Positions 44,843-53,693 of a stretch of DNA of 64,000 nucleotides are shown here, piece by piece. This stretch comes from Marisalimonas sp016777705. GTDB lineage: Bacteria > Pseudomonadota > Alphaproteobacteria > Puniceispirillales > Marisalimonadaceae. Position numbers and translations under genes: made by a program. Location: the NCBI RefSeq assembly GCF_047717795.1, contig NZ_CP159808.1, forward strand, positions 124,001 to 188,000, written 5' to 3'. The notes beneath the pieces were generated by a model, which was not told the DNA's origin, made no database searches, and was given only the letters and a program-made list of their open reading frames with translations. Each line of letters starts with the position of its first letter. The stretch's first letter is position 1.

Positions 44843-45292
44843 TTATTTATGATAAGGATGACCTTCAAGAATTGTCTCAATTCTATATATTTGTTCTGCA
44901 ACCATCATTTTAACCATTTGATGCGGCCATGTAAGTTTTCCTAATGCAACGACTTTATCGGCTGATTTTTTAATTAGCTTACCATTTCCAAAAGCACCAC
45001 CAATAGCAAAGTTAATGCTTGAAATATTGTTATCTTTCCATTTAGAAATTATTTCAGCAAGTTCAGTGCTGGATAAATTTTCACCTTGTTCGTCTAGTAG
45101 TATTAACTTTCCATTCTTAGGAGTCGAATTAATTAATTTTGATCCTTCTTCTTCTAATCTCTTATCTAAATTACTTATCTTGATTTCATACTGATTTAAC
45201 TGAATGTTTTTTATTCTTTTCAAGTATTTTTGCGTAATAAGATTTTCATCGTTATTTTTAAATTTACCAATGATAGAAATTATATATTTCAT
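44843..45292 (-). CDS. rlmH: 23S rRNA (pseudouridine1915-N3)-methyltransferase RlmH
   Basis: A 149-residue SPOUT methyltransferase. LILLDEQGENLSS, FAIGGAFGNG (the SAM-binding knot) and the very conserved C-terminus LTWPHQMVKMMVAEQIYR and GHPYHK identify RlmH, which methylates the helix 69 pseudouridine of 23S rRNA. Its start overlaps the end of rsfS by four bases, a gene pair found across bacteria. Confidence 0.96.
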   Translation of the reverse strand: MKYIISIIGKFKNNDENLITQKYLKRIKNIQLNQYEIKISNLDKRLEEEGSKLINSTPKNGKLILLDEQGENLSSTELAEIISKWKDNNISSINFAIGGAFGNGKLIKKSADKVVALGKLTWPHQMVKMMVAEQIYRIETILEGHPYHK

Positions 45293-45669
45293 ATTTTGTT
45301 ATCTATTGAATCAAATGAACTTTCATCTTGTTTTTTTACCCACATTTTTTCTAAGCTGTAGAAATCTCTAACTTCGGGACGAAAGATATGAATAAGAATA
45401 TCTTTGGCATCAATAAGAACCCAGTCACCATTTGACATACCTTCGGGCGAAGGTGGACGAATACCCGCTTCTTTATATTTTTTTACTAAATTGTTAGCCA
45501 TCGATGTCACTTGTCTTGTGGTGTTTCCACTAACAACTATCATGTAATCTGCAATGCTACTTCTACCAATCAAATCTATCTTACAAATATCTATTCCTTT
45601 ATCATCTTCTAAAGAGTCAATTGTTAGTTTCAATAATTGTTTAGATGAGATAGATATTGATTTTTTCAT
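45289..45669 (-). CDS. rsfS: Ribosome silencing factor RsfS
   Basis: A 126-residue RsfS/Iojap protein. DIKID-like start KGIDICKIDLIGRS, then SIADYMIVVSGNTTRQV, PPSPEGMSNGDWVLIDAKDI and HIFRPEVRDFYSLEKMW are the core of the family. It binds L14 and blocks subunit joining when nutrients are short. It overlaps nadD upstream and rlmH downstream by four bases each. Confidence 0.95.
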   Translation of the reverse strand: MKKSISISSKQLLKLTIDSLEDDKGIDICKIDLIGRSSIADYMIVVSGNTTRQVTSMANNLVKKYKEAGIRPPSPEGMSNGDWVLIDAKDILIHIFRPEVRDFYSLEKMWVKKQDESSFDSIDNKI

Positions 45670-46283
45670 TTTTTAGAATCCATATTATTTAAATGTTTTA
45701 AACGCCTTATTTCTGATGAAGAAACAGCTAATAATTTTTGTTTTATAAAAATCCAAATGGGTTTTTTCTTAAGAAAGATAACTTTACTTTTTGAAGGTTT
45801 TATGCGTTTCCCAAGTTTTGGAATATTATTGCTATTAGTAAAAGAACTGATGTAACCAGGTCTTGAAATTACAGCAACAGGAATTTTTTTGGTTATAAAT
45901 GAAGGATAAAGCCATTTATTAAAGTTATCTAGAATATCACTCCCCATTAACCATATAAATTTAACTGTTTGAGATTTGCTGGATAAAAACTTAACCGTTT
46001 TATAAGAGGCATAAAGCTTATTTTTTTCTTCTAAATCTAAAACTTTTATATAATGATACTTGCTTGTTAATATTCTTGCATAACTTAACCTTTTTTTAAA
46101 GGATTCCATCCCAATGTTTGATTTTAATCTATTTTGGGGAGCAACCAACCACCAAATTTCATCTAGTCCAAGATTTATTTTGGCAGTGTTGCTAATATGA
46201 ATATGGCCTGAATGAGCTGGATTAAAAGAGCCTCCTAAAATGCCTATTTTTCTTTTTCTAAAATAAGAAAAGCATAAGGGCAT
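45666..46283 (-). CDS. nadD: Nicotinate-nucleotide adenylyltransferase NadD
   Basis: A nucleotidyltransferase with GILGGSFNPAHSGHIHIS (the HxGH ATP site), WWLVAPQNRLK and the late AVSSSEIRRL, the family's S-S-x-x-I-R signature. It makes deamido-NAD+. I use the ATG at 46283 (205 residues, close to the family's normal N-terminus). A longer frame to 46346 would overlap proA by 35 bases and add residues with no family match; a GTG at 46319 is a third choice. None has a strong ribosome-binding site, so the start is uncertain. Confidence 0.9.
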   Translation of the reverse strand: MPLCFSYFRKRKIGILGGSFNPAHSGHIHISNTAKINLGLDEIWWLVAPQNRLKSNIGMESFKKRLSYARILTSKYHYIKVLDLEEKNKLYASYKTVKFLSSKSQTVKFIWLMGSDILDNFNKWLYPSFITKKIPVAVISRPGYISSFTNSNNIPKLGKRIKPSKSKVIFLKKKPIWIFIKQKLLAVSSSEIRRLKHLNNMDSKK

Positions 46284-46311
46284 ATTATTTTTAAAACTAG
46301 CTTTTAAATTT

Positions 46312-47577
46312 TTAATCACGAATTTGATCTTTACCTCTGACAACATATTTAAAACTGGTCAATTGATTGGCACCTACAGGGCCTCGCGCATGAATTCTAC
46401 CAGTGGAAATACCAATTTCTGCACCCATACCAAATTCACCACCATCTGCAAATTGAGTGGAAGCGTTATGCATTACTATTGAACTATCAATTTTAGACAG
46501 AAACATTTCGGCAGTATCTTTGTTTTCTGTAACTATAGATTCTGTATGATTTGATGAATATTTATTTATATGATTAATTGCACCTACAACCCCATCAACT
46601 ATCTTGATTGATAGTATCGCCTCAAGATATTCTGTTGTCCAATCTGTTTCTAAAGCAAGTTCAATAGAATCATCAATTTTAATAGTCTCTTCATCTCCCT
46701 TAAGATGACAACCAACTTTTGTTAATTCTTGAACAAATATAGGTATTACCTGATTACTAATTTCTTTATCTACTAAAAGTGTTTCTAATGCGCCACATAT
46801 GCCAGTTCTTCTCATTTTTGAATTAAGAATAAGCTTTGTTGCTTTATCAATATTGGCATCTTTATCAACGTATAAATGACATATTCCTTCTAAATGGGCA
46901 AAAACTGGCACTCTTGCTTCTTGTTGGACTTTTTCAACTAAAGATCTACCGCCACGAGGTATAATGACATCTATTTCACCAGATGATTGCAACATTGCTG
47001 TTACCGCTTCTCTGTCGGTATTTTCAATCATTTGTACTGCATTAGGTGGTAGGTTTACAGATGCCAAACCCTCTCGTAGACATCTCGACAAAATTTTTGA
47101 AGTGTTAATTGAATCTGATCCACCTCTAAGTATTACAGTATTTCCAGCTTTTATACATAAACTTCCTGCATCTATAGTTACGTTTGGTCGTGATTCATAA
47201 ATTATACCTATTACTCCAAGTGGCACTGAAATTCTCGAAATATCTAGACCATTGGGTTGTTGCCATCTTGAAAGTTCAATTCCTATAGGATCATTCATAG
47301 AACTAATTGTTTTTAAGCCATGTATAATTTCATTTATTCTTTTATCATCTAGAACGAGCCTATCAATAAAAGCATTACTAAGGTTTTTTGCTTTTGCATT
47401 TTTAATATCAATGTCATTAGCTTTTAAAATTTCGTTTTGATTATTTTTTATAATGCTTGAAGTATTAAAAATAGCTAAGTTTCTATCTGAAGAACTGCTT
47501 CCTGAAATTATTTTAAAAGCTTCTTGAGATTGTTTATTTACAATTTTTACATATTCAAAATTTTTATTTACAGGCAT
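46312..47577 (-). CDS. proA: Glutamate-5-semialdehyde dehydrogenase ProA
   Basis: A 421-residue gamma-glutamyl phosphate reductase, second step of proline synthesis. VPLGVIGIIYESRPNVTIDA, IIPRGGRSLVEKVQQEA, the catalytic Cys in RRTGICGALETLLVD, and EFGMGAEIGISTGRIHARGP are intact. Its start shares one base with the proB stop (TAATG), so the two proline genes are coupled. Confidence 0.97.
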   Translation of the reverse strand: MPVNKNFEYVKIVNKQSQEAFKIISGSSSSDRNLAIFNTSSIIKNNQNEILKANDIDIKNAKAKNLSNAFIDRLVLDDKRINEIIHGLKTISSMNDPIGIELSRWQQPNGLDISRISVPLGVIGIIYESRPNVTIDAGSLCIKAGNTVILRGGSDSINTSKILSRCLREGLASVNLPPNAVQMIENTDREAVTAMLQSSGEIDVIIPRGGRSLVEKVQQEARVPVFAHLEGICHLYVDKDANIDKATKLILNSKMRRTGICGALETLLVDKEISNQVIPIFVQELTKVGCHLKGDEETIKIDDSIELALETDWTTEYLEAILSIKIVDGVVGAINHINKYSSNHTESIVTENKDTAEMFLSKIDSSIVMHNASTQFADGGEFGMGAEIGISTGRIHARGPVGANQLTSFKYVVRGKDQIRD

Positions 47578-48716
47578 TAATCTTTACTCTTATTTTTGTC
47601 TAGCACAAGATCGTCTCTATGCACTACTTCATCTTTACCTCGGTAACCCAGAATGGATTCTATATTATCGCTATGAGAGCCTTTAATTAATTCAATTTCT
47701 GTATGACTGAAGTGAGTAAGTCCTTTTCCTATTATTTTTTTATTATGGTCAATTATCTCAATCAAATCACCTTTTTCGTAATTTCCTTCAGTTCCGATAA
47801 TTCCAGCTGACAAAACAGAGTTTCCTTTTTTTATGGCATCTGATGCACCTTGATCAATAATTATTCGACCTTTTACTTGTAAAGCAGCAGAAATCCATTG
47901 TTTTCGCGCACTCATTGGTTGGTGATTAGCTTTAAACCAACTAAATTTTGTTTTTGTTTGTTGTAATTTTAACAATGGGTTATTAATTCGTCCATCACAA
48001 ATAATCATGTGACAACCAGCATTAGTTGAAATTTTTGCAGCTTCAATTTTAGTAACCATACCCCCTGAAGAAAAAGTGGTATGTGTGGGACCTGCCATAT
48101 ATTCAATTTTGGAGGTTATTTCTGTTATTTCATCTATAAAAACTGAATCTTTATTCTTGTTAGGGTCTGAAGAATATAGTCCATTAATATCTGATAATAG
48201 TATTAATAAATCTGCACTACACATTTGAGCAACTCTTGCTGCGAGTCTATCATTATCGCCAAATCTTATTTCTTCAGTTGATACAGTATCATTCTCATTA
48301 ATCACAGGTATGACATTTAAGTCAAGAAGCCTAATTAGTGTAGCTCTTGCATTTAGGTGTTTTCGTCTTGTTTCTGTATCATCTGGAGCAAGTAAAATTT
48401 GAGCTACATTCAATTCATATTTACTCATGGTTTCTTTCCATGCATGAGCAAGGGTTATTTGACCAGTAGCAGCGGCTGCTTGCTTCTCATCTAATGATAA
48501 ATTATCTTTTAAACAGAGTTGTTTTTTTCCTAAGGCAATAGACCCTGAGGATACTATTATTACTTCAACACCTGAATTGATGAGATTATGAATATCGAAA
48601 GCAAGAGATTCCAGCCAATTTTTTTGAAGTTTACCTGTTTTAGAATCAATTAATAAAGCAGAGCCAATTTTAATAACAACTCTTTTTGAATTTTTAATTA
48701 AGTCTTGTTTATTCAT
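47577..48716 (-). CDS. proB: Glutamate 5-kinase ProB
   Basis: A 379-residue kinase with an amino acid kinase domain (VVIKIGSALLIDS, VIIVSSGSIALGKKQL, VIPVINENDTVSTEEI, FGDNDRLAARVA) and a C-terminal PUA domain from about residue 285. It phosphorylates glutamate at the start of proline synthesis and is normally inhibited by proline. It sits between obgE and proA, 16 bases behind obgE. Confidence 0.97.
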   Translation of the reverse strand: MNKQDLIKNSKRVVIKIGSALLIDSKTGKLQKNWLESLAFDIHNLINSGVEVIIVSSGSIALGKKQLCLKDNLSLDEKQAAAATGQITLAHAWKETMSKYELNVAQILLAPDDTETRRKHLNARATLIRLLDLNVIPVINENDTVSTEEIRFGDNDRLAARVAQMCSADLLILLSDINGLYSSDPNKNKDSVFIDEITEITSKIEYMAGPTHTTFSSGGMVTKIEAAKISTNAGCHMIICDGRINNPLLKLQQTKTKFSWFKANHQPMSARKQWISAALQVKGRIIIDQGASDAIKKGNSVLSAGIIGTEGNYEKGDLIEIIDHNKKIIGKGLTHFSHTEIELIKGSHSDNIESILGYRGKDEVVHRDDLVLDKNKSKD

Positions 48717-48732
48717 AATATTTTTCTTTAAT

Positions 48733-49779
48733 CTATGGAGACCAAGTATTATTTGTATTTTCTTTATGACTTAGTTTGTCATTTATAACATCGTTTGTGG
48801 TTACAATTTCCTGAAGATTTCTTATTAACTTAACAATGTTTTCACCAGTTACGGCAGAAATTCCTAATACATTATTAACTTTGAGCGTCTTTAATTCTTT
48901 TTTAGCAAAATTAATTTGCTCTGAATTAATAGCATCACATTTAGTAAGAACTACTATTTGTTTTTTTTTCGATAAACTTTTATCATAAGCTTTGATTTCA
49001 TTAATAATTGTAGAGTAATCTTGTTTTATATTTTTACTAGTTGCGTCAACAAGGTGAAGAAGAGCTTTACATCTTTCAACATGCCCTAAAAATCTATGAC
49101 CCAAACCCGAGCCTTCGTGAGCACCTTCTATTAACCCAGGTATATCTGCTATAACAAATTCTTTATTATCTTGATTAACAACACCAAGGTTTGGGTGAAG
49201 AGTTGTAAACGGATAATCAGCAATTTTAGGTTTTGCGGCAGTTATTCTAGATAGTAAGGTGCTTTTTCCGGCGTTAGGTAATCCAACCAAACCTATATCA
49301 GCAATAAGCTTAAGACGAAGCCATATCCATTTTTCTTCTAATTCACCTCCTGGTTGATATTTTCTAGGTGCTTGATTAGTAGAAGTTTTAAAAAAAGCAT
49401 TACCCTTTCCACCTTCACCGCCTCTAGCAAGAGTAACTTTTTGTCCAATTTTTATCATATCAGCTAGTATAAAATTATTAGTTTCATCCAAGATTTGTGT
49501 CCCAAGTGGAACTCGAAGTATCAAATCTTGCCCACTAATTCCACTTCGATCTCTACCTTTACCTCCATCACCTGGCCTTGCTTTAAAATGCTGTTGATAA
49601 CGAAAGTCTATAAGAGTATTTAAACCATCAGTACAATGCGCAATCACGTCGCCTCCACGTCCACCATTCCCTCCGTCAGGACCACCAAAAGGGACGTGAG
49701 CTTCTCTTCTAAAGGATATAGAGCCTGAGCCACCATGACCGCTTGCTATGTATATTTTAGCTTGATCTAAAAACTTCAT
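48733..49779 (-). CDS. obgE: GTPase ObgE/CgtA
   Basis: A 348-residue Obg GTPase. The glycine-rich Obg fold (GGSGSISFRREAHVPFGGPD, GGNGGRGGDV) is followed by the G domain: Walker A GLPNAGKSTLLSR, IADIPGLIEGAHEG, TKCD and the SAVTGEN loop. It works in ribosome assembly and stress response. First gene of the obgE-proB-proA-nadD-rsfS-rlmH-gpmI run. It is separated from rpmA by a terminator, so it needs its own promoter in about 50 bases of AT-rich DNA; a TATAAT lies close to the start, but without a good -35. Confidence 0.97.
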   Translation of the reverse strand: MKFLDQAKIYIASGHGGSGSISFRREAHVPFGGPDGGNGGRGGDVIAHCTDGLNTLIDFRYQQHFKARPGDGGKGRDRSGISGQDLILRVPLGTQILDETNNFILADMIKIGQKVTLARGGEGGKGNAFFKTSTNQAPRKYQPGGELEEKWIWLRLKLIADIGLVGLPNAGKSTLLSRITAAKPKIADYPFTTLHPNLGVVNQDNKEFVIADIPGLIEGAHEGSGLGHRFLGHVERCKALLHLVDATSKNIKQDYSTIINEIKAYDKSLSKKKQIVVLTKCDAINSEQINFAKKELKTLKVNNVLGISAVTGENIVKLIRNLQEIVTTNDVINDKLSHKENTNNTWSP

Positions 49780-49826
49780 AATAAAACTCTATTATATACA
49801 ATTTAGGATGAAAAGACTTTAAAAAC

Positions 49827-49857
49827 AAAAAAAGGGAATAACTATCAAGCTATTCCC
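49827..49857 (-). terminator. Intrinsic terminator behind rplU-rpmA
   Basis: On the minus strand, GGGAATAGCT and AGTTATTCCC form a ten-bp stem (one G-T pair) with a four-base loop, directly followed by seven T. This is a textbook intrinsic terminator, placed 24 bases after the rpmA stop. Confidence 0.9.
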
Positions 49858-49880
49858 AAGAGAAGAAAATAAATTATTTA

Positions 49881-50150
49881 TTATTCAGCAGCTTGTTTTA
49901 TTGGATCAACTGAAACAAACATTTTTTTACCTTTAAGCTCTTTAAATTTAACATGACCATCAATTAGAGCAAAAATAGTATGGTCCTTACCCATACCTAC
50001 ATTTGACCCAGGATGAAATTTAGTGCCTCGTTGTCTTATAATAATATTGCCTGGAACAACTAATTCACTTCCAAACTTTTTTACACCAAGACGTCTACCT
50101 GCGGAGTCTCTTCCATTCCTTGAACTACCACCTGCTTTTTTATGTGCCAT
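49881..50150 (-). CDS. rpmA: Ribosomal protein L27
   Basis: An 89-residue bL27. It starts AHKKAGGSSRNGRDSAGRRL, the exposed tail that reaches the peptidyl transferase centre, and has the conserved NIIIRQRGTKFHPG. It is 11 bases behind rplU. Confidence 0.98.
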   Translation of the reverse strand: MAHKKAGGSSRNGRDSAGRRLGVKKFGSELVVPGNIIIRQRGTKFHPGSNVGMGKDHTIFALIDGHVKFKELKGKKMFVSVDPIKQAAE

Positions 50151-50161
50151 TACTTATTCCT

Positions 50162-50707
50162 TTACTTATCTTTAGTAGTTGAACTTTTAGTTTTAGGGCT
50201 TGCTTTTGCTTTAGTCTCAGTAGACTTGGCAGTTACTTTTGCTTTAGTCTCAGTAGACTTGGCAGTTACTTTTGCTTTAGTCTCAGTAGACTTGGCAGTT
50301 GCTTTTGCTTTAGTCTCAGTAGACTTGGCAGTTACTTTTGCTTTAGTCTCAGTAGACTTGGCAGTTGCTTTTTTAGGAGAAAGCTTGGAGCCGCCTGTTT
50401 CAGCAATGTCAATTATTTTAAGAAGTGTGAGGTTTTGCTTGTGACCTTGCTTACGACGACTATTTTTTCTACGTCTTTTGTATATCATCGTTATTTTAGG
50501 GCCACGTGTCTGTCTAATTACCTGTGCCATAACTGCAGCATCATTCACTAAAGGACTACCTAAAGTAACTTTCTTGCCTTCACCAATCATTAAAATATCA
50601 TTTAAAACAACTTGATCACCATCATTTGCATCTAGTTTTTCTACTAAGACAACATCTTCTTTTTCTACACGGTACTGTTTTCCACCGGTTTTTAGGACTG
50701 CATACAT
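50162..50707 (-). CDS. rplU: Ribosomal protein L21 with repetitive Lys-rich C-terminal tail
   Basis: Residues 1-106 are a normal bL21 (MYAVLKTGGKQYRVEKED, RRRKNSRRKQGHKQNLT). The remaining 75 residues are a tail of five near-identical 11-residue units, T-A-K-S-T-E-T-K-A-K-V/A, with a short Lys/Ser/Thr end. The tail is rich in Lys and Thr, has no hydrophobic core and is likely disordered. bL21 is usually about 103 residues; C-terminal extensions occur in Alphaproteobacteria, but this one is unusually regular. A strong promoter precedes the gene. Confidence 0.97.
   Translation of the reverse strand: MYAVLKTGGKQYRVEKEDVVLVEKLDANDGDQVVLNDILMIGEGKKVTLGSPLVNDAAVMAQVIRQTRGPKITMIYKRRRKNSRRKQGHKQNLTLLKIIDIAETGGSKLSPKKATAKSTETKAKVTAKSTETKAKATAKSTETKAKVTAKSTETKAKVTAKSTETKAKASPKTKSSTTKDK
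50203..50367 (-). repeat. Tandem repeat, five copies of 33 bp, inside rplU
   Basis: Exactly five adjacent 33-base units begin at 50203, 50236, 50269, 50302 and 50335. They differ only at the last base of the unit (A or G on the plus strand), which switches the encoded residue between Val and Ala. The near-identity shows recent duplication. Confidence 0.97.
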
Positions 50708-50787
50708 TTTAAAATTCCGAGCTTTTTAATAATAATTATATAATAATCTAATAAATTAAAAAAAATTTAATAATTATTAGTACGGGG

Positions 50788-50815
50788 AATATAGCCTTAT
50801 AGCGAAATCTGTCAA
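50788..50815 (-). promoter_or_regulatory. Promoter of rplU-rpmA
   Basis: On the minus strand, a consensus -35 TTGACA (50815-50810) and -10 TATATT (50793-50788) are 16 bases apart. The leader would be about 75 bases. The 170-base gap that holds it has no other recognisable feature; I saw no L21 leader structure I could support. Confidence 0.72.
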
Positions 50816-50877
50816 GCTTTTAGATCATAACTTATCAGTAATAATTATACATTTTTTAGATAATTAAATAGTGTGCT

Positions 50878-51753
50878 TTAATCTACTAATAAAGCAGGGT
50901 CTAAACGCTCATAAAACCAATTAACTCTCCAATCTAAGTGAGGACCCGTAGACCTTCCAGTAGATCCAACTTCGCCTATTTTTTGCCCTCTAGAAACAGT
51001 ATCTCCAACCTTAACATTTACAGCTGATAGATGAGAGTAAATAGATGTTACGCCATGACCATGATCAAGCATTATAGTGCCACCAGTATAATATAAGTTT
51101 TTTTCCGCCATTCTAACTATAGATTTTATAGGTGCTAAAACTGGGGAGCCTTTCGGGGCAGCAATATCAACACCATAATGTGGTCGTTTAGGTATGCCAT
51201 TTAGAATCCTTTGGCTTCCAAATACACCAGATACGATACCCTTAACAGGCCAATTAAATTTTTGGAAGATAAAGTCTATGTTGCTATCTATACCTCTGAT
51301 ATACTTAATAGATTTATTTTCTTTTATAATCCTATCGTAGAAAGATTTTGGTGGGGTAACCATCTTTTTCTGCAAGCCATTTATAATTTGCGTTTTATAA
51401 ATTCTTTTTTTGATTGAGATCGGTTTTTCAAGCCATACCTTTTTAGGTTTTAGAGACAAGTGCGCAATATCTGGGTGATCTCTTCCAAAACCAATAATAA
51501 AATAACCATCAGAGGTTTTTCTAAGCAATTTGTTTTTAAATTTTATTTCAATTTTTGGATCAGATTTACCTATAACTAATCCACCTTGTACGAAATTACC
51601 CTCAAGAAAAACTTCAATATTATCATATGTTAGGTTTAATTTCTCTTTTCCAATAGCAGGGTTAATTTGAACAAATAATATGACTAGAATTATTTTTAAA
51701 AAATTAAAATTTAATTGATTTAATAACATTTTTGTCATCTTACATTCATTCAT
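50878..51753 (-). CDS. M23 family peptidase (cell-wall endopeptidase-like)
   Basis: A 291-residue exported protein: signal or anchor segment at about 17-35 (FLKIILVILFVQINPAIG), a middle domain of unknown fold, then a LytM/M23 domain with GSQRILNGIPKRPHYGVDIA, DHGHGVTSIYSHL and STGRSTGPHLDWRV. The metal ligands His and Asp (HYGVD) and the late H-x-H pair (HGHG) and PHLDW are intact, so it should be an active glycyl/peptide hydrolase of peptidoglycan. It starts three bases after the livM stop. The start among the Met residues at 1, 6 and 9 is not certain. Confidence 0.9.
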   Translation of the reverse strand: MNECKMTKMLLNQLNFNFLKIILVILFVQINPAIGKEKLNLTYDNIEVFLEGNFVQGGLVIGKSDPKIEIKFKNKLLRKTSDGYFIIGFGRDHPDIAHLSLKPKKVWLEKPISIKKRIYKTQIINGLQKKMVTPPKSFYDRIIKENKSIKYIRGIDSNIDFIFQKFNWPVKGIVSGVFGSQRILNGIPKRPHYGVDIAAPKGSPVLAPIKSIVRMAEKNLYYTGGTIMLDHGHGVTSIYSHLSAVNVKVGDTVSRGQKIGEVGSTGRSTGPHLDWRVNWFYERLDPALLVD

Positions 51754-51756
51754 AAC

Positions 51757-53070
51757 TTATCTTTTAACTTCAGGTATTAAACCTTTGGGAGCAAATCTTA
51801 AGGTCACTAACAAAATTATGCCCATAAACATAAGTCTCATATGTGCTGCATTCTCTAATAAATGACTTTTTATTAAATTCGAATCTGAGACATAAGAAGT
51901 TATAAAAGCTATAAGCCATAGACCAATAGGTTCAGCTTGGATCCAAAAAAACCAGATAATAAACCCTCCAATGATAGAACCAAAATTATTTCCAGAGCCT
52001 CCAATAATTACCATAATCCAAACTAAAAAAGTAAATCTTAGAGGTTGATATGAAACTGGAGTAAACTGACCATCAAGAGTGGTTAGCATTGCCCCTGCTA
52101 TGCCTATAATTGCTGAACCAATAATAAATACTTGTAGATGTCTTTTTTTAATATTTTTACCCATAGCGTTTGCTGAAACTTCATTATCTCTGATGGCCCT
52201 CATCATTCTTCCCCAAGGAGATTTGAGAGCAATTTCAAGTAAAATCAAAATTCCTATCAAAATTATAATAAATAAAAAGGAATAAGATAATTTGACTATA
52301 ATTGATGATATTTCTGGCAGAGAAACGTTAGTAAATTGTGCTATTTCTATAACCCATTGCTTTGATTGAAGTTCGATTTCGTATGGAACAGGCCTTGGTA
52401 GTCCATTTACATTTTTTACACCCCTTGAGAGCCAATCTTCATTTTTTAAGACATATATAATTATTTCAGAAATGCCTAGGGTAGCTATAGCTAAATAGTC
52501 TGATCTAAGCCCTAAAGCTATTTTACCTATAGCATATGCAGTTAGCGCTGCTAATAGTCCTCCAATAGGCCATGAAATTATGACAGGAAGGTCAAAGCCT
52601 CCGAGATAACCTGTTTTTGCTGGTTCAATAGATTCTATAGTTAGTATTGGAATATCAATAATATATCGCATAAGAAAATAACTTGTAGCTATTATAATTG
52701 ATGTAATTACGTATTTTTTCTTTTTATCAATATTTAATTTCTTCCATAAATAAATAGAACAAAATATTGATATAATGAATGTTACAATACCAGACAGAAT
52801 TAAAATACCACCTTCTTCCCATGCGTTGAGAGTTGGTGGCATCGAAATAATTACGTTGGCTAAGCCACCTAATGCCGCAAATCCCATGACACCAAAATTT
52901 ACTATTCCTGCATTGCCCCATTGAATATTTATTCCTAAAGACATAATAGCAGATATTATGCAAAGGTTAAAAATTGAGAGTGCAAGATTCCAACTTTGAA
53001 AAAAACCAACCAGTAAGAGCATTAAAAACATACAGCTGAATAATTGAAGTATATAATTTTTATTTTGCAT
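51757..53070 (-). CDS. livM: Branched-chain amino acid-type ABC permease LivM
   Basis: A 437-residue membrane permease. It has the LivM features GINIQWGNAGIVNFGVMGFAALGG near the N-terminus, ALRSDYLAIATLGISEII-like SDYLAIATLG, the EAA-like loop SPWGRMMRAIRDNEVSANAMG and the C-terminal MIIGGSGNNFGSIIGG. It is longer than typical LivM (about 320-420). It pairs with LivH, LivG, LivF and LivK encoded next to it. Confidence 0.92.
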   Translation of the reverse strand: MQNKNYILQLFSCMFLMLLLVGFFQSWNLALSIFNLCIISAIMSLGINIQWGNAGIVNFGVMGFAALGGLANVIISMPPTLNAWEEGGILILSGIVTFIISIFCSIYLWKKLNIDKKKKYVITSIIIATSYFLMRYIIDIPILTIESIEPAKTGYLGGFDLPVIISWPIGGLLAALTAYAIGKIALGLRSDYLAIATLGISEIIIYVLKNEDWLSRGVKNVNGLPRPVPYEIELQSKQWVIEIAQFTNVSLPEISSIIVKLSYSFLFIIILIGILILLEIALKSPWGRMMRAIRDNEVSANAMGKNIKKRHLQVFIIGSAIIGIAGAMLTTLDGQFTPVSYQPLRFTFLVWIMVIIGGSGNNFGSIIGGFIIWFFWIQAEPIGLWLIAFITSYVSDSNLIKSHLLENAAHMRLMFMGIILLVTLRFAPKGLIPEVKR

Positions 53071-53092
53071 TACGTAAACTCTAAATATTGGT

Positions 53093-53641
53093 TTAAATTA
53101 CTTTACCTTTGTAAATTCCAGTAGGCTTAATTAACAAAACCAGAACTAGAATAATAAAAGATACTGCTATTTTATAGTCTGTGGATAAAATCTGTAACAA
53201 TCCATTAGGAACAATTTCGTATGGAAGAAGGTAATAAAAAATTTTCTTATAGGCGAATGTAATAAATAACTCAGAAAATGCTATAACAAAGCCTCCAATA
53301 ATTGCCCCAACAGGGTTTCCAACACCACCAACAATTGCTGCTGCAAAAATGGGTAACACTAAATGTAAATAAGTAAATGGTTTATAGCTTTTATCAAGAC
53401 CATATAAAGTTCCAGCTACACATGCTAAAGTTCCAGTAATTATCCAAGTAATTAATACAACTTTTTCTGGATTAATACCGGATAACAATGCTAGTTCTTG
53501 ATTATCTGAGTAAGCTCTCATCGATTTTCCAGTTTTAGTTTTATTTAAAAACCAAAAAAGAAGAAAAACTAATAAAATTGTAAGTATTATAGTAACTCCT
53601 TGTGTGGTTTTGATAGCCAATCCTTCATTAAGGCCAGTCAA
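53093..53641 (-). CDS. LivH, C-terminal fragment (second frame)
   Basis: 182 residues from TTG 53641; the frame is open back to 53716. It contains the cytoplasmic EAA-like loop (GKSMRAYSDNQELALLSG) and the last helices. There is no ribosome-binding site at this TTG, so it is probably not translated on its own. Confidence 0.65.
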   Translation of the reverse strand: MTGLNEGLAIKTTQGVTIILTILLVFLLFWFLNKTKTGKSMRAYSDNQELALLSGINPEKVVLITWIITGTLACVAGTLYGLDKSYKPFTYLHLVLPIFAAAIVGGVGNPVGAIIGGFVIAFSELFITFAYKKIFYYLLPYEIVPNGLLQILSTDYKIAVSFIILVLVLLIKPTGIYKGKVI

Positions 53642-53693
53642 AGCTTTAAACGTTTTGGCTTTTAAAATAAATCTTTCTCCATCAAAAAAGTTT

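Noticed and set aside
50142..50444. Plus-strand frame of 100 codons with repeated VSVDLAV units
   Set aside because: It is the antisense of the 33-bp repeat in rplU; because the unit length is a multiple of three, a long open frame arises on the other strand by itself.
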